Below, in pieces: positions 37,741 to 47,468 of a stretch of DNA of 64,000 nucleotides. Positions within the stretch are counted from its first letter, which is position 1; each line of letters starts with the position of its first letter. The notes beneath the pieces are model-generated. The model was not told where the DNA came from and did no database searches. It was given only the letters and a program-made list of their open reading frames with translations. A program made the translations under genes and the position numbers. Origin of the DNA: Trichostrongylus colubriformis. Taxonomy: Eukaryota; Nematoda; Chromadorea; Rhabditida; Trichostrongylidae. The stretch lies in assembly GCA_963978905.1 (NCBI GenBank), contig OZ022259.1, forward strand, positions 33,724,343 through 33,788,342. Reading direction: 5' to 3'.

Positions 37741-39950
37741 TATGATCCTTCAAATCCTCTTCGAAGAGATATTTTGAAAATTCGCGTTACATTTCACATC
37801 TAATAAAGGAAAGTGAAGCGCCTGAAGTTGAGCAATTCGACCAGCACCAGTGATTCGTGTTTCACTTTGAAGCATACAAACAATCGCAGAGTTATTTGCA
37901 TGGTGCAGACAGCTTGAAGGGACCAGCCTATCCAAATCCAACGCATTTTTTTCATTTTCGCAACAGTCGATTCTAGAGAGGTGAAACGTTTGATGATGAG
38001 TACCATGCGGCTAAAACCAAGCCGTTTAATAATTTATTCTAATTTTGGGCTATGGGCTCTAAGATTTAGACAACCAAAACGTTCGTGCGCTTTTTTCTAA
38101 ATGATCACTTCTATGCAATGTATTAAAAAACTATTATGGTAGGAGGGTAGCAATGCATAGGAGTAACCAGTTAGAAATAACCACACGAACTTTTTGATTG
38201 CTCAATAAATAAAAGTTTTCAGTGTTGACTAAATCAAATATTTGAAATAACTTTCTCACTAGATCTCGGCACAGAACCAGGAAGTGCTGGGCCTGGCGGG
38301 GGAACCAATGCGACCAGGGCACCCCAGGTGTCGAGGAAAATAGCCGCTTTAGTACGACTCTCCCCCCCCCCCCTCCACTACGAGTACCAAATATCACCCC
38401 CACCAATTTTTTGGCATCTACAATACGAGTACCTGTTTTTATTGCTATGTATCCTCAAATGAAGCGAAAAGATATTTATTACACATTTGTTCATCAGTGT
38501 TCGCTGCGAAATACCCTTCTCTTCTTATCTGCTTATTGAAAGTACAGACTGTTTAGAGACGGTCAAATACGTCCCCCTCCCCCTCCGTCCGGTCAAGTAC
38601 AACCCTCCCCTCGAGGAATCCTCGACTCCTGGTGTGCCCTGAATGCAACACCGCGGTGCGCGATTCTTGGGATTGATTCCTGACGGCGCCCGTCCTGGAA
38701 AAGTCGCGCGTCACCTTTTCTCTGAGACTTCGCGACGGCTCCTCTTGTCTTACGTCTCTTTGTCCGCATGATCACTGCATAGTATTTCATGAAGCATTTC
38801 ATTATTCGCGGAAATTACAGGAACTTATGGAAGGGAAACCAGCAGGAAAATTTTCTTTCAAAAATCAAAAGAAGAATCCTGGGTATCTCGGTCTGGACCA
38901 GGCTCGAGCCTGGCGTTGACGAAAATTTCGAAACTTGCGATTATTCTCGGAAAGCTCCTGCAAAATACGAGTCCTCCTTTCCCTCACGACCTCTATCCCC
39001 CCAGTCGTCCCATCCAAAGCTGTCGCCGAGGGATGTCTGTGTTCATTCCGTAATCATACTACGGCTACCTAGGCTGTGTAGTAGCTACCTGGTACTAGGT
39101 ATTATTATCGACTAACATTGTTTGGAGATCGAGCAACCACCTCAATATTTCCTCAACTGTCTCCTGGAGGGTGCCTAAGTTGAGCAGTTGTCGGGAATTT
39201 GTTGAGGAAAATTTTGAAAAATACGACCCCCTCCGAGCCTATATACGAATCCTCCACTATCCAATCCAACATACGACCACCTCGTCGAGGATTCCTCGAT
39301 GAAGGCCTGAGCCTGGTCTGGACTCCTCCTCGTCTTTTCCGTATATTGCTGTTGCTGTAGGTATGTGTTGCGAGTGTGCAGCGTAATATATGCAGGCGAA
39401 AGATCAAACGAAGCGACAAAATGGTAGCGATTTGACAATCATAAAGACTAGCTAACCACAAGCGATATATGGCACTCCTCAAAGCAATTTAATTCTCTCT
39501 TTTATGAAAAGATTTTTTCATCGAACTCGTCTGTACTGCTATGAAATGAGTTGGATCTTTATCTCGAGTGTTCCTCTCTAACACATAAATTATACATAGA
39601 TCTTTCATGAGACAGTGTGCAACACTGCTAATTACCATGCTGCTAATGCATTTCTTCGATTCTCTGTGAATTATGAACTGAGACTTATTTATCGAAGAAA
39701 ACCTCGCACTTGATTCTGAAAATTTCCCTTGACTAAAAGAATGCCCCAAATAAGTCTAAATCCAATTTTTCATTACTATTCATCTCTTGCTATAATGAAA
39801 TCGAGTCGTTCCTTACTGTATTAGCACTTAACAATAGTGCCGGTACAATAGCTTATCACGAACTACATCTAATCAAGTGCTATAGGTCTTGAGGGTGCAC
39901 TGGGGAGCAGGGGTAGGGGGGAGAACGACATTGCTGATCGCTGAGTAATA
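37741..39950. other. intergenic; GC-rich inverted fragments, no gene
   Basis: Between 38.3 and 39.4 kb there are repeated, partly inverted blocks: GAGGAATCCTCGA at about 38613, its relative GAGGATTCCTCGA at about 39287, GTCTGGACCAGGCTCGAGCC at about 38891 and GAGCCTGGTCTGGACTCC at about 39309. This suggests a foldback-like element of roughly 1 kb. A C-rich run lies at about 38361. No coding signal. Confidence 0.45.
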
Positions 39951-40122
39951 AAACAGCCTTCATACTTTGCGGTGCTGGCGGCAGCGTGTGGTTGTGTCTC
40001 TGGGTCTCCGCCTATACCACCTTGCCCCGTTGCCTGTGTCATCCCTGCACCTTCTCGTGCTACTTCGCCACGTGCCCGTGAACGCAGCCACGCCCTGCCG
40101 ACGCTGAATGAGCGCGGCCTAA
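39951..40122 (-). mobile_element. MITE family C, copy 2
   Basis: Reverse-oriented relative of the copies at 29310 and 46207: CTTCATACTTTGCGGTG at one end, GTGTCTCTGGGTCTCCGCC inside, and CACGCCCTGCCGACG with GAGCGCGGCCTAA at the other end. Confidence 0.72.
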
Positions 40123-40348
40123 AACTCTTTTACAGATTCATCCCGAGCCAGAAGGAAAGAATATTCGGGATTAGAAAAACAAATTCCTAGTGCTAAAGGG
40201 AACTTTCGCGTCACGTTATTAGGTGTCCCAATAAGTTTGAAGAGTGGGTCAAAAAATCAAAATTTATTGCCCGAAGGTAGTTAAGTGCTTATCAAACTAT
40301 AATCCGTTCAATCAATACAATTTGCCACCTTTCCATCTAAAAGTTAGT

Positions 40349-40412
40349 CCCTCGCTGACAAAATTCCATATCCTTAAAATCCCTCGCTGACAAAATTCCA
40401 TATCCTTAAAAC
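40349..40412. repeat. 32-bp tandem duplication
   Basis: Two head-to-tail 32-bp units starting CCCTCGCTGACAAAATTCC differ only at their last base. Confidence 0.92.
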
Positions 40413-40576
40413 GAGACTCTAGAGTTAAATGCTCTATGTTTCGGGACCCCATTTTGTTTCACGAGTGCTCGAGTGATCGGGATAGGTGTAAGTCGGGCAG
40501 AGAAAAGTCTGGCAGACGATGATCCAACACTCCCGAGCAGTCATCAAGTGGCGAATAACCTCTTTCCATGAAGCTA

Positions 40577-41128
40577 TTAGGTTGGATGATAAATTCCTGG
40601 ACACTTCGAGATTTTTTTTAAATTTCATAACCTATTTTGGAACAACTTATAATCAATCAATAATATATTCACCACCATTATCAATAACCTTCTGCCATCG
40701 CTCTAACAACTTTTCAATTCCAGTCATCCAGAGCTGTGCAGACTGCGACGCTATAAAGTCGTTGATCGCGATTTTGAGGTCCTCCTCTTTGTGAACTGCT
40801 TGCCCTTCAGATAACTTTTGAGAGGGGAGAATAATGGTAACTAGAGGAGCGAGGTCCGGGGAATATGGTGGGTGCGGCAGAACTTCCCATTCTAAAGCCG
40901 ACAAAGTATCTTGAGTGACCTTCGCTATATGTGACTCTTAGCGTTGTAGTGCAGTAGCATAACATCGGCCCTTCTTCTTCCTAGACAAGCTCCGGCCCTT
41001 ATATACCTATGTGGTGGAACATTCGAGAGCACTGTTCAATAAGTCCGAACATGAAAAAGTGAGCTATCAATCGACGCATTGTAGATCAAACTGTTTTGAA
41101 GTGTCCAGGGACTTATCAGCCAACCTAA
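40577..41128 (-). mobile_element. internally deleted mariner, 552 bp
   Basis: The left end TTAGGTTGGATGATAAATTC and the reverse complement of the right end, TTAGGTTGGCTGATAAGTCC, match, continuing CCTGGACACTTC. Both are flanked by TA. The element is less than half the usual mariner length of about 1.3 kb, and only the C-terminal part of the transposase remains on the minus strand. Confidence 0.88.
40653..40980 (-). pseudogene. mariner transposase C-terminal fragment
   Basis: The minus strand encodes EVLPHPPYSPDLAP, a mariner signature, then EEDLK and a C terminus with GIEKLLERWQKVIDNGGEYI, all typical of the family. Upstream, the block that normally carries the second catalytic aspartate (HDNA) reads HYNAKSH, so the Asp is lost, and a stop follows within three codons. 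The fragment cannot be catalytic. Confidence 0.85.
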
Positions 41129-41194
41129 TATATCGTGAAGAAACACAAGTTATCACCAAAAGATGAGCAAGAGAACCCGGCACATAATGATGCG

Positions 41195-41390
41195 TGTTAG
41201 GTATCTACTAATCATTGAGATCATTACTCGCTGATTGACGCTCGCGCCCAAACCAGGGTATATAAACCCAATAGTTTATCACTTATCAGAGTTCATCAGT
41301 TCGCTCATTAGTTCTGTTATTCGGTTCGACTAATCAATCTGCTGATTATTCGCTGCCTATCGACTGCCTCGCGCGGCCCACAAACGTAAC
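41195..41390 (+). repeat. 5' LTR (about 196 bp)
   Basis: It begins TGTTAGGTATCTAC and ends ACGTAAC. A TATATAAA box lies near 41268, giving a plausible pol II start inside the LTR. It is about 97% identical to the 3' copy. Confidence 0.95.
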
Positions 41391-41410
41391 GTGGCGATCA
41401 GGATGGCGAC
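41391..41410 (+). other. primer-binding site candidate
   Basis: GTGGCGATCAGGATGG directly follows the 5' LTR. TGG at its start complements the universal tRNA CCA end, as expected for a minus-strand primer-binding site. The tRNA species was not identified. Confidence 0.6.
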
Positions 41411-42315
41411 AATGACGGACCAGCAGTTCCAGCAGCTTCTGATGGCGCTTACGGAAGCTCTCAAAGGAGCCGCTCAGCAGCAGTCGCAGCAATCGACTCC
41501 ACACGCCACCGAACCGGCAAGAACCTTCGACGTGCTCGCAGAGTTTGTTTATGACCCCGACGCCGACCTCACGTTCGAAGCATGGTATCAACGGCATCAA
41601 GTCATCTTCACGGAGGACGCCCAGATGTTCGACGAGTCAACCCGTGTGCGACTCCTCCTTCACAAGCTGGATGCTACATCCTACGGCAAATACTCCAACC
41701 ACATTCTGCCCAAGATGCAACGAGATGTCAACTTCGAGGAAGCCGTCTCCACGCTCATGCGCCTGTTCGGAACAGCAGTCGTTATTTAGCCGCCGCTACG
41801 CCTGCATGAAATTAACCAAGGATTCTAAAAACGATTTCGTCACCTATGCTGGACGTGTCAACCGCGAATGTGCGAAATTCAAGCTATCTGGGTGTGACGA
41901 AGATCAATTTAAGTGCCTAATCTTAGTTACCGGGCTACAATCCAGCGACGATGCCTTCATTCGACTGAAACTACTGGACAAAATCGAGGCCGATCCAAAA
42001 TGCACCGTCCAGTCACTCACGGAGGAATGCAAGCGGCTCATTAACTTGGAGCAGGACACAAAAATGGTCGAGGATGGAACACCTGGCGTGCATGCAGTCA
42101 AGCATTCGCCTATCGGACGGCAAAAGCAGCCGATCCAAGCAACTAAAGTGCCTCATTCAGTCCACCTCGGAAGCGAAGCTCGATCCAGACACTCGCCGAA
42201 GCCGCCTCCAACTCCCTGTTGGTTGTGCGGAGGAATGCATTTCGTCCGATTCTGCTCGTATCGACAACAGAAATGCCCAACTACCACCGAGTACGTCACA
42301 AGGAAGGCTTTGTGA
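41403..42315 (+). pseudogene. gag region of the Ty3/Gypsy element
   Basis: A Gln-rich N terminus from the ATG at 41403 leads into a capsid-like region (FEAWYQRH, LLLHKLDA). The frame shifts by one near 41780 and capsid sequence continues in the next frame. A zinc knuckle C-x2-C-x3-H-x4-C (CWLCGGMHFVRFC, about 42218-42257) matches the variant found in several nematode Gypsy elements. It is broken by the frameshift. Confidence 0.85.
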
Positions 42316-42379
42316 CTCCATACGACAACGACATCGCTCGACGCGCCCCAGTCGTCATTCTACGAGGCCAACCACACGA

Positions 42380-42598
42380 TCTGATGCCGTATTCATTGTG
42401 TCAAGTGTACATGGCAGCTACCGAAGATTCGCTACAATCATGGTGGACGGGAATCCTATACATTTTCAAGTGGACAGCGCAGCGGACATCACGATTATCA
42501 ACGAATCGACCTGGAAACTGATGGGCAAGCCGAAGCTACAGCCTCCATCGCTCATCGCTCACAGCGCCTCACGAGATCGAATCCAGTTCATAGGCTAA
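42380..42598 (+). pseudogene. retroviral-type aspartic protease fragment
   Basis: In a third frame, FQVDSAADITII carries the D-S/T-A active-site motif of retroelement proteases, preceded by a typical beta strand (ATIMVDG). The frame ends at a TAA near 42598 before reverse transcriptase begins. Confidence 0.75.
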
Positions 42599-42955
42599 CG
42601 AAATTGCACTTACAGCTTCAATTCAAGGTCTGCTCAAGGAACGTTTCGCGTCGGCCCTACTAAGCCAAACCTACTCGGTGCGGAATGGATTTCCAAGATG
42701 GGACTCTACAGCATCATGAATTCACTTCTAAGTGAAGACCCTGCACAATCTGCCGCAATCAGCAGCAGCAGCAATTGTTCAAGCACCGAACGGATCGCGA
42801 AGAAACTACAAGAGACTTACTCAGGAGTCTTCAACAATGACCTCTGACTGTACAAATCCTCAAAAGCCGCTCTTCGACTCAAGAAGGATGCGAAGCCAGT
42901 TTGCCGCTCGAAACGACCGGTGCCCTATGCCGCTCTTCCAGGAGCGGAATAGGAG

Positions 42956-44160
42956 TTGGAACGACTTGAAGCAATCGGAGTGATTTCAAAGGTCAATTAT
43001 TCAAAATGGGTCGCACCAATAGTTATTGTGCGGAAGACGAATGGATCACTGAGGATGTGCGCCGACTTTTCAACGGGCCTAAATGATGCCCTGGACTTGC
43101 ATCAATATCCCCTACCTCTGCCCGAGGATATCTTCGCGACACTCACCGGCGGACAATACTTTTCTTATATCGATTTTGCTGACGTCTATCTTCAGGTCGA
43201 AATGGATCAGCAGTCGAAGTAGTTGTTAACAATAAACACCCACCGAGGACTATATCAATACAACAGGCTACCTTTCCGTGTCAAATCGGCTCCAGCTATT
43301 TTCCGGCAAATCATGGATACGACCTTCGCCGGCCTGAAAGGAGTTGTAGCCTACCTGGATGAGGTCATCGTTGTAGGACGCACCGAAGAGGAGCACAGGA
43401 AGAACCTCCACGCCGCCTTCAAAAGAATCGCTGAAAGCGGACTTAAGGTATGCATGGAAAAGTGCCGCTTTGCAACTTCTTCTATCCATTACCTTGGATA
43501 CATCATCGACCAGCACGACACCCCGATCCGAAGAAAATTGAAGCGATCACCAAGATGCCGCCTCCAAAGGACATCTCACAGCTTCGTTCTCTTCTCGGAC
43601 CTCTGAGTTACTACGGCAGTTTCGTCAAAGAAATGCGAAGCCAGCGTGTCCCCGACGCTCTCCTAGTGAAGAATACTAAATTCAAGTGGACCAACGAAAC
43701 TTTCAACCGAGCGAAGGCCATACTTTCTTCAGATTTTCTGCTTGTGCACTATGGTCCAAGCCAGGAAATCGTCGTAGCCGCAGACGCATCAAACTACGGA
43801 TTGGGCGCAGTGATCTCACACCGTTACAAAGACGGATCGGAGAAGGCTGTCGCACATACCTCTCGCTCACTGCTGCCAGCTGAAAAGAACTACAGCCAAG
43901 TCGAAAAAGAAGGACTTGCGCTCATATTCGCCATTCAAAAATCCCACAAGATGCTTCATGGACGCAAATTCGCGCTCTTAACGGACCACGAGCCCCTGCT
44001 CGCTATATTTGGCTCGAAAAAGGGAATTCCTGTCTACACTGCGAACAGATTACAGAGATGGGCAACGACACTTCTGGCGTACGACTTCAGTATACAGTAC
44101 CGGACGACAGAAAGCTTCGGTCAAGCAGACGCACTCTTACGCCTTATTGCAACTTACTCT
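42956..44160 (+). pseudogene. reverse transcriptase and RNase H region
   Basis: RT motifs are in order: LRMCADF, then YIDFADVYLQ with the first catalytic Asp, an in-frame TAG at 43220-43222, then LPFRVKSAPAIFRQ. The YxDD box reads YLDE at 43352-43363, so the second Asp of the pair is replaced by Glu. After a frame change near 43500-43550, RNase H follows with VVAADASNYGLGAV, then SQVEKEGLAL and LLTDHEPL. With a stop, a frameshift and an altered active site, this copy is inactive. Confidence 0.88.
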
Positions 44161-44439
44161 GCTCCGGATGAAGAAGGAGTCATCGGCGCCATTTATGTGG
44201 ATGAAGAAATCAAACACACATTTGCCAATGCAGTTCAAGCACTACCAGTCACTGCGAATGAAGTCAAGAAATGGACAGCCAAGGATCGCCTCCTCCAGCA
44301 AGTCAACAGCTACATAAGAGGAGCATGGGCGACAAAAATAACAAACCCGGACTTAACATGCTTCTACAATCGGCGAAACGAGCTCTCAACGCTCGATGGA
44401 TGTCTTCTGATGGCCGGTCGTGTAGTTGTCCCAAGACAA

Positions 44440-45170
44440 CTGCAATCACGCGTTCTTCGACAGTTACACAACGGCCATCCTGGAATAGTACGCATGAAGG
44501 CCTTAGCGCGCAGCTATGCTTACTGGCCAAGAAGCGACCAGGACATTGAAAACGCAGTTCGGCGCTGCGTCAGATGTTCGACAGTCGCTAAGCTTCCATT
44601 CAAGGCCACTCTCGCATCTTGGCCTCAACCTAACCGCCATGGACGCGAATCCACGTCGACTATGCCGGTCCATACAAAGGAACTTACTTTTTAGTAGTGG
44701 TCGACGCTTTTTCAAAATGGCCAGAGATTTTCAAAACCAACAGCACCACGACGGACGCCACAATCGCTCTTCTTCGGAAAACTTCCGCAAGATATGGGAT
44801 TCCGAAGACACTTGTCTCTGACAATGGCACACAATTTACCTCGGAGGACTTCAGAAGATTGTGCGCGAATCGCGGAATTCAACACGTCTTCTCCCCACCA
44901 TATCATCCACAATCAAATGGACAGGCGGAAAGATTTGTTGACACGTTCAAGAGAGCTCTCTCAAAACTGAAAGGAGAAGGAACACTATTAGAAAATTTGC
45001 AAACCTTCCTCCTAACGTATCGCTCAACTCCAAATCCGACAATCGATGGAAACAAATCTCCAGCAACTCTTCATCGGACGAAAACTACGGACAGTTCTGG
45101 CTCTACTCAAGCCGATCGCACAGCAGACGCCAAGGCACAATCAATTGATGGAATCACAGTACAATAAACA
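44440..45170 (+). pseudogene. integrase region
   Basis: The HHCC zinc domain is visible (HNGHPG, then CVRCSTVAK). The frame breaks near 44690. The core then shows the full D,D-35-E set: VVVDAFSKWPE, VSDNGTQFTS and YHPQSNGQAERF. So the catalytic residues persist even though the reading frame does not. The C-terminal tail continues in yet another frame to about 45600. Confidence 0.87.
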
Positions 45171-45627
45171 TCATGGCGCTCGGAATCGCATTTTCAGCCC
45201 AGGAGATTTGGTACTGGCCCGTCAGTACCATGGAAATCGGGAGGAGTGGAGCAATGGAAAAGTACTCAGACGAGTTGGAAAAGTACTCTAAAGAGTCCTC
45301 GTCGGCAACAAAGTTTGGGTTCGACATGCCAACCAGCTCCGACCGCGCTACTATGACGATGCTTCTTCGCAACGCCAACATATTGACACACTTTTCGAGA
45401 TGTTCAACCTGCCACGGCAACCGACGGCTTCATTCCAGTCAACTAGCTTGTCACCAGAGCCAGTACAGCGCGCTGAGGAAGCAGTATCAATGGACAACAT
45501 CCCCGACTACCAACCTCGATGATCAATGCGAACACGACGACCGACAACCTGTCTCCGGATGGACCCACACCAGAAGACCTATCTTCGATCGTGATATAGA
45601 GTGACCAATATTGTGTGTAACTTTCTC

Positions 45628-45640
45628 CTAAAAAGGGGAG
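45628..45640 (+). other. polypurine tract
   Basis: AAAAAGGGGAG lies immediately before the 3' LTR, the expected plus-strand priming site. Confidence 0.75.
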
Positions 45641-45836
45641 TGTTAGGTATCTACTAATCATTGAGATCATTACTCGCTGATTGACGCTCGCGCCCAAACC
45701 AAGGTATATAAACCCAATAGTTTATCACTTATCAGAGTTCATCAGTTCGCTCATTAGTTCTGTTATTCGGTTCGACTAATAAATCTGCTGATTATTCGCT
45801 ACCTATCGACTGCGTCGAGCGGCCCACAAACGTAAC
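45641..45836 (+). repeat. 3' LTR (about 196 bp)
   Basis: It differs from the 5' LTR at five bases. One change gives AATAAA where the 5' copy reads AATCAA, so only this copy has a canonical poly(A) signal at that position. Confidence 0.95.
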
Positions 45837-45841
45837 AAGCG

Positions 45842-47468
45842 AATGATGAAAGTGCTCATAATACTGAAAGCCTGATGGGATGGCTCAATCGCCTAGAACT
45901 CCTTCAAATCTCCCAAGCTTTAAAAACTATCCACGATCTATTCATTAACCAGAAGTGCATGCAAAGGAAACCTTAAATTTGATCAAAACATTCAGATGAA
46001 TCAAATGTAAGTGATTGACGGGTCAGTCTTATGAAATCGCAATACCATTCGACACTAAAGGCACTTGGAGGGATAAGGAATGAGTGAGAAGTGGAAATAC
46101 TTCTTCTCTGAAAGTAAGTAGAGGTGATGTATAGCAAAACTCACATTGAAATAGCGTGGGTCTTATCACGATCGAGCACTGCGATTTGTTCTGCCGTTTA
46201 TCCCTCTAAGGTCGCGTTCATACTTGCGCCGGCAAGACGTGGCTGCGTTCACATACAGCGAAGCAGAGTGCCACGGGAGAGGCGATGAGACGACACAGGC
46301 ATTGAGACAGTGTGACGCAGGCGGAGACGCAGAGACACGCAGCCACGACCCACCGTCGGCACCGCAAAGTATGAACACGGTATAAGGAGTTGCCGGCGAC
46401 GGCGGGATAACGCTCGCGGATGGCTAAATTAGCCCCTCGCCTCGTTATAATTTACCCCGTGATGCAGAAGGGGGAGAGGGAGGAGGAGGGGGGGGGTTCG
46501 GGTTCCTACTTTTCAAGTTCCTCGTCGTTGTATTCAGTTCTTTCCCTACAGTAACACCGCTAAGCACTCCTACTTTCATGTTCCTTGCCAAATCTACAGC
46601 CTGCCATATTTGCCATATTCCTCGCCAAATCTACAATCTTCCATATTTACACCTTCCGGTGTCTTTTATTCCTTTAGCAATGACCCTCCCCTCCACCACG
46701 CTCATAGCACCGACATACTGAGTTTTGTGTTTTGTGATAACCACTATTTTGGTGCACGTCACGATGCGGATGTTATCAGATCACTGCCGAGATTAAAATG
46801 CGTAGACACAATGATGTGCCTTGGGGTGGCGTGCCAGTGTTCCGATCAGTGCTTCAGGAGGTCAGGTCACCGGTGTTGTTTGGAGGATAATTCACCACAG
46901 AAACGACAAAATTAACATTTATGGGAGACTTGAACATTGTATTATGGGCTGTTACAGTGACTAGCTTCCATCTTCTTCATATCGTATCTGCTTTAAGTTA
47001 GAAATTGTATTGAATGGAATATGCCCCAACCTAATCATTTGAGTAACAAATATCCAACTCTACTACATATTTAATTCAACAAAGATCAGCCTTTATTCTT
47101 TGGCCTTTATCTTCGACATAAGTAGACCAGTTATGTAACCAAGAACTTGAATCAGTGGTAAATCAATCGCCTCGTGAAGTAAACCCACTCATGGGTGACC
47201 TGACTCCAAACTAACCACCGGAACACTTGCAACACACCGTGTTCCTTGCATCCTCCATCCAGCTTTTCTTGATGGACGAGTTTCCCCGCTGCAATGGAGG
47301 TTGTCGCTTTGGAGTATGCTGTGTAATCGTACGCGCGCAACACCTGTTATTCACTCTACGCACCTGCAGTATCTCCCATTATCATTCCGAATCCATCACT
47401 CATATACGTGCTGATTACGCTGTACTTCCGTAACTTCTCTGGAGCTCTATAGCGTTGTAGATTTAGTG
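45842..47468. other. region upstream of TANGO6; one MITE, otherwise nothing clear
   Basis: Apart from the family C MITE at 46207-46384, a G-rich run near 46490 and the dispersed CCGGTGT motif at 46649-46671, I see no feature. The promoter of the downstream cluster probably lies here, but no TATA or other box stands out. Confidence 0.4.
46207..46384 (+). mobile_element. MITE family C, copy 3
   Basis: TAAGGTCGCGTTCATACTTG at the left is mirrored by CGCAAAGTATGAACACGGTATA at the right. The interior GGCGGAGACGCAGAGACACG is shared with copies 1 and 2. Confidence 0.78.

Larger units (their letters stand above)
41195..45836 (+). mobile_element. Ty3/Gypsy LTR retrotransposon, full-length but defective
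   Basis: About 4.64 kb from LTR to LTR. The order gag, protease, RT, RNase H, integrase is that of Ty3/Gypsy. Several frameshifts and at least one in-frame stop break the polyprotein. Flanking pentamers ATGCG (41190-41194) and AAGCG (45837-45841) differ at one base and may be a decayed target duplication. The two LTRs differ at five positions, suggesting a moderately recent insertion. Related lineages are common in nematode genomes. Confidence 0.95.

Noticed and set aside
41195..45836. Endogenous retrovirus with an envelope gene
   Set aside because: Nothing envelope-like follows the integrase; the tail after 45170 is a continuation of broken pol sequence leading into the polypurine tract.
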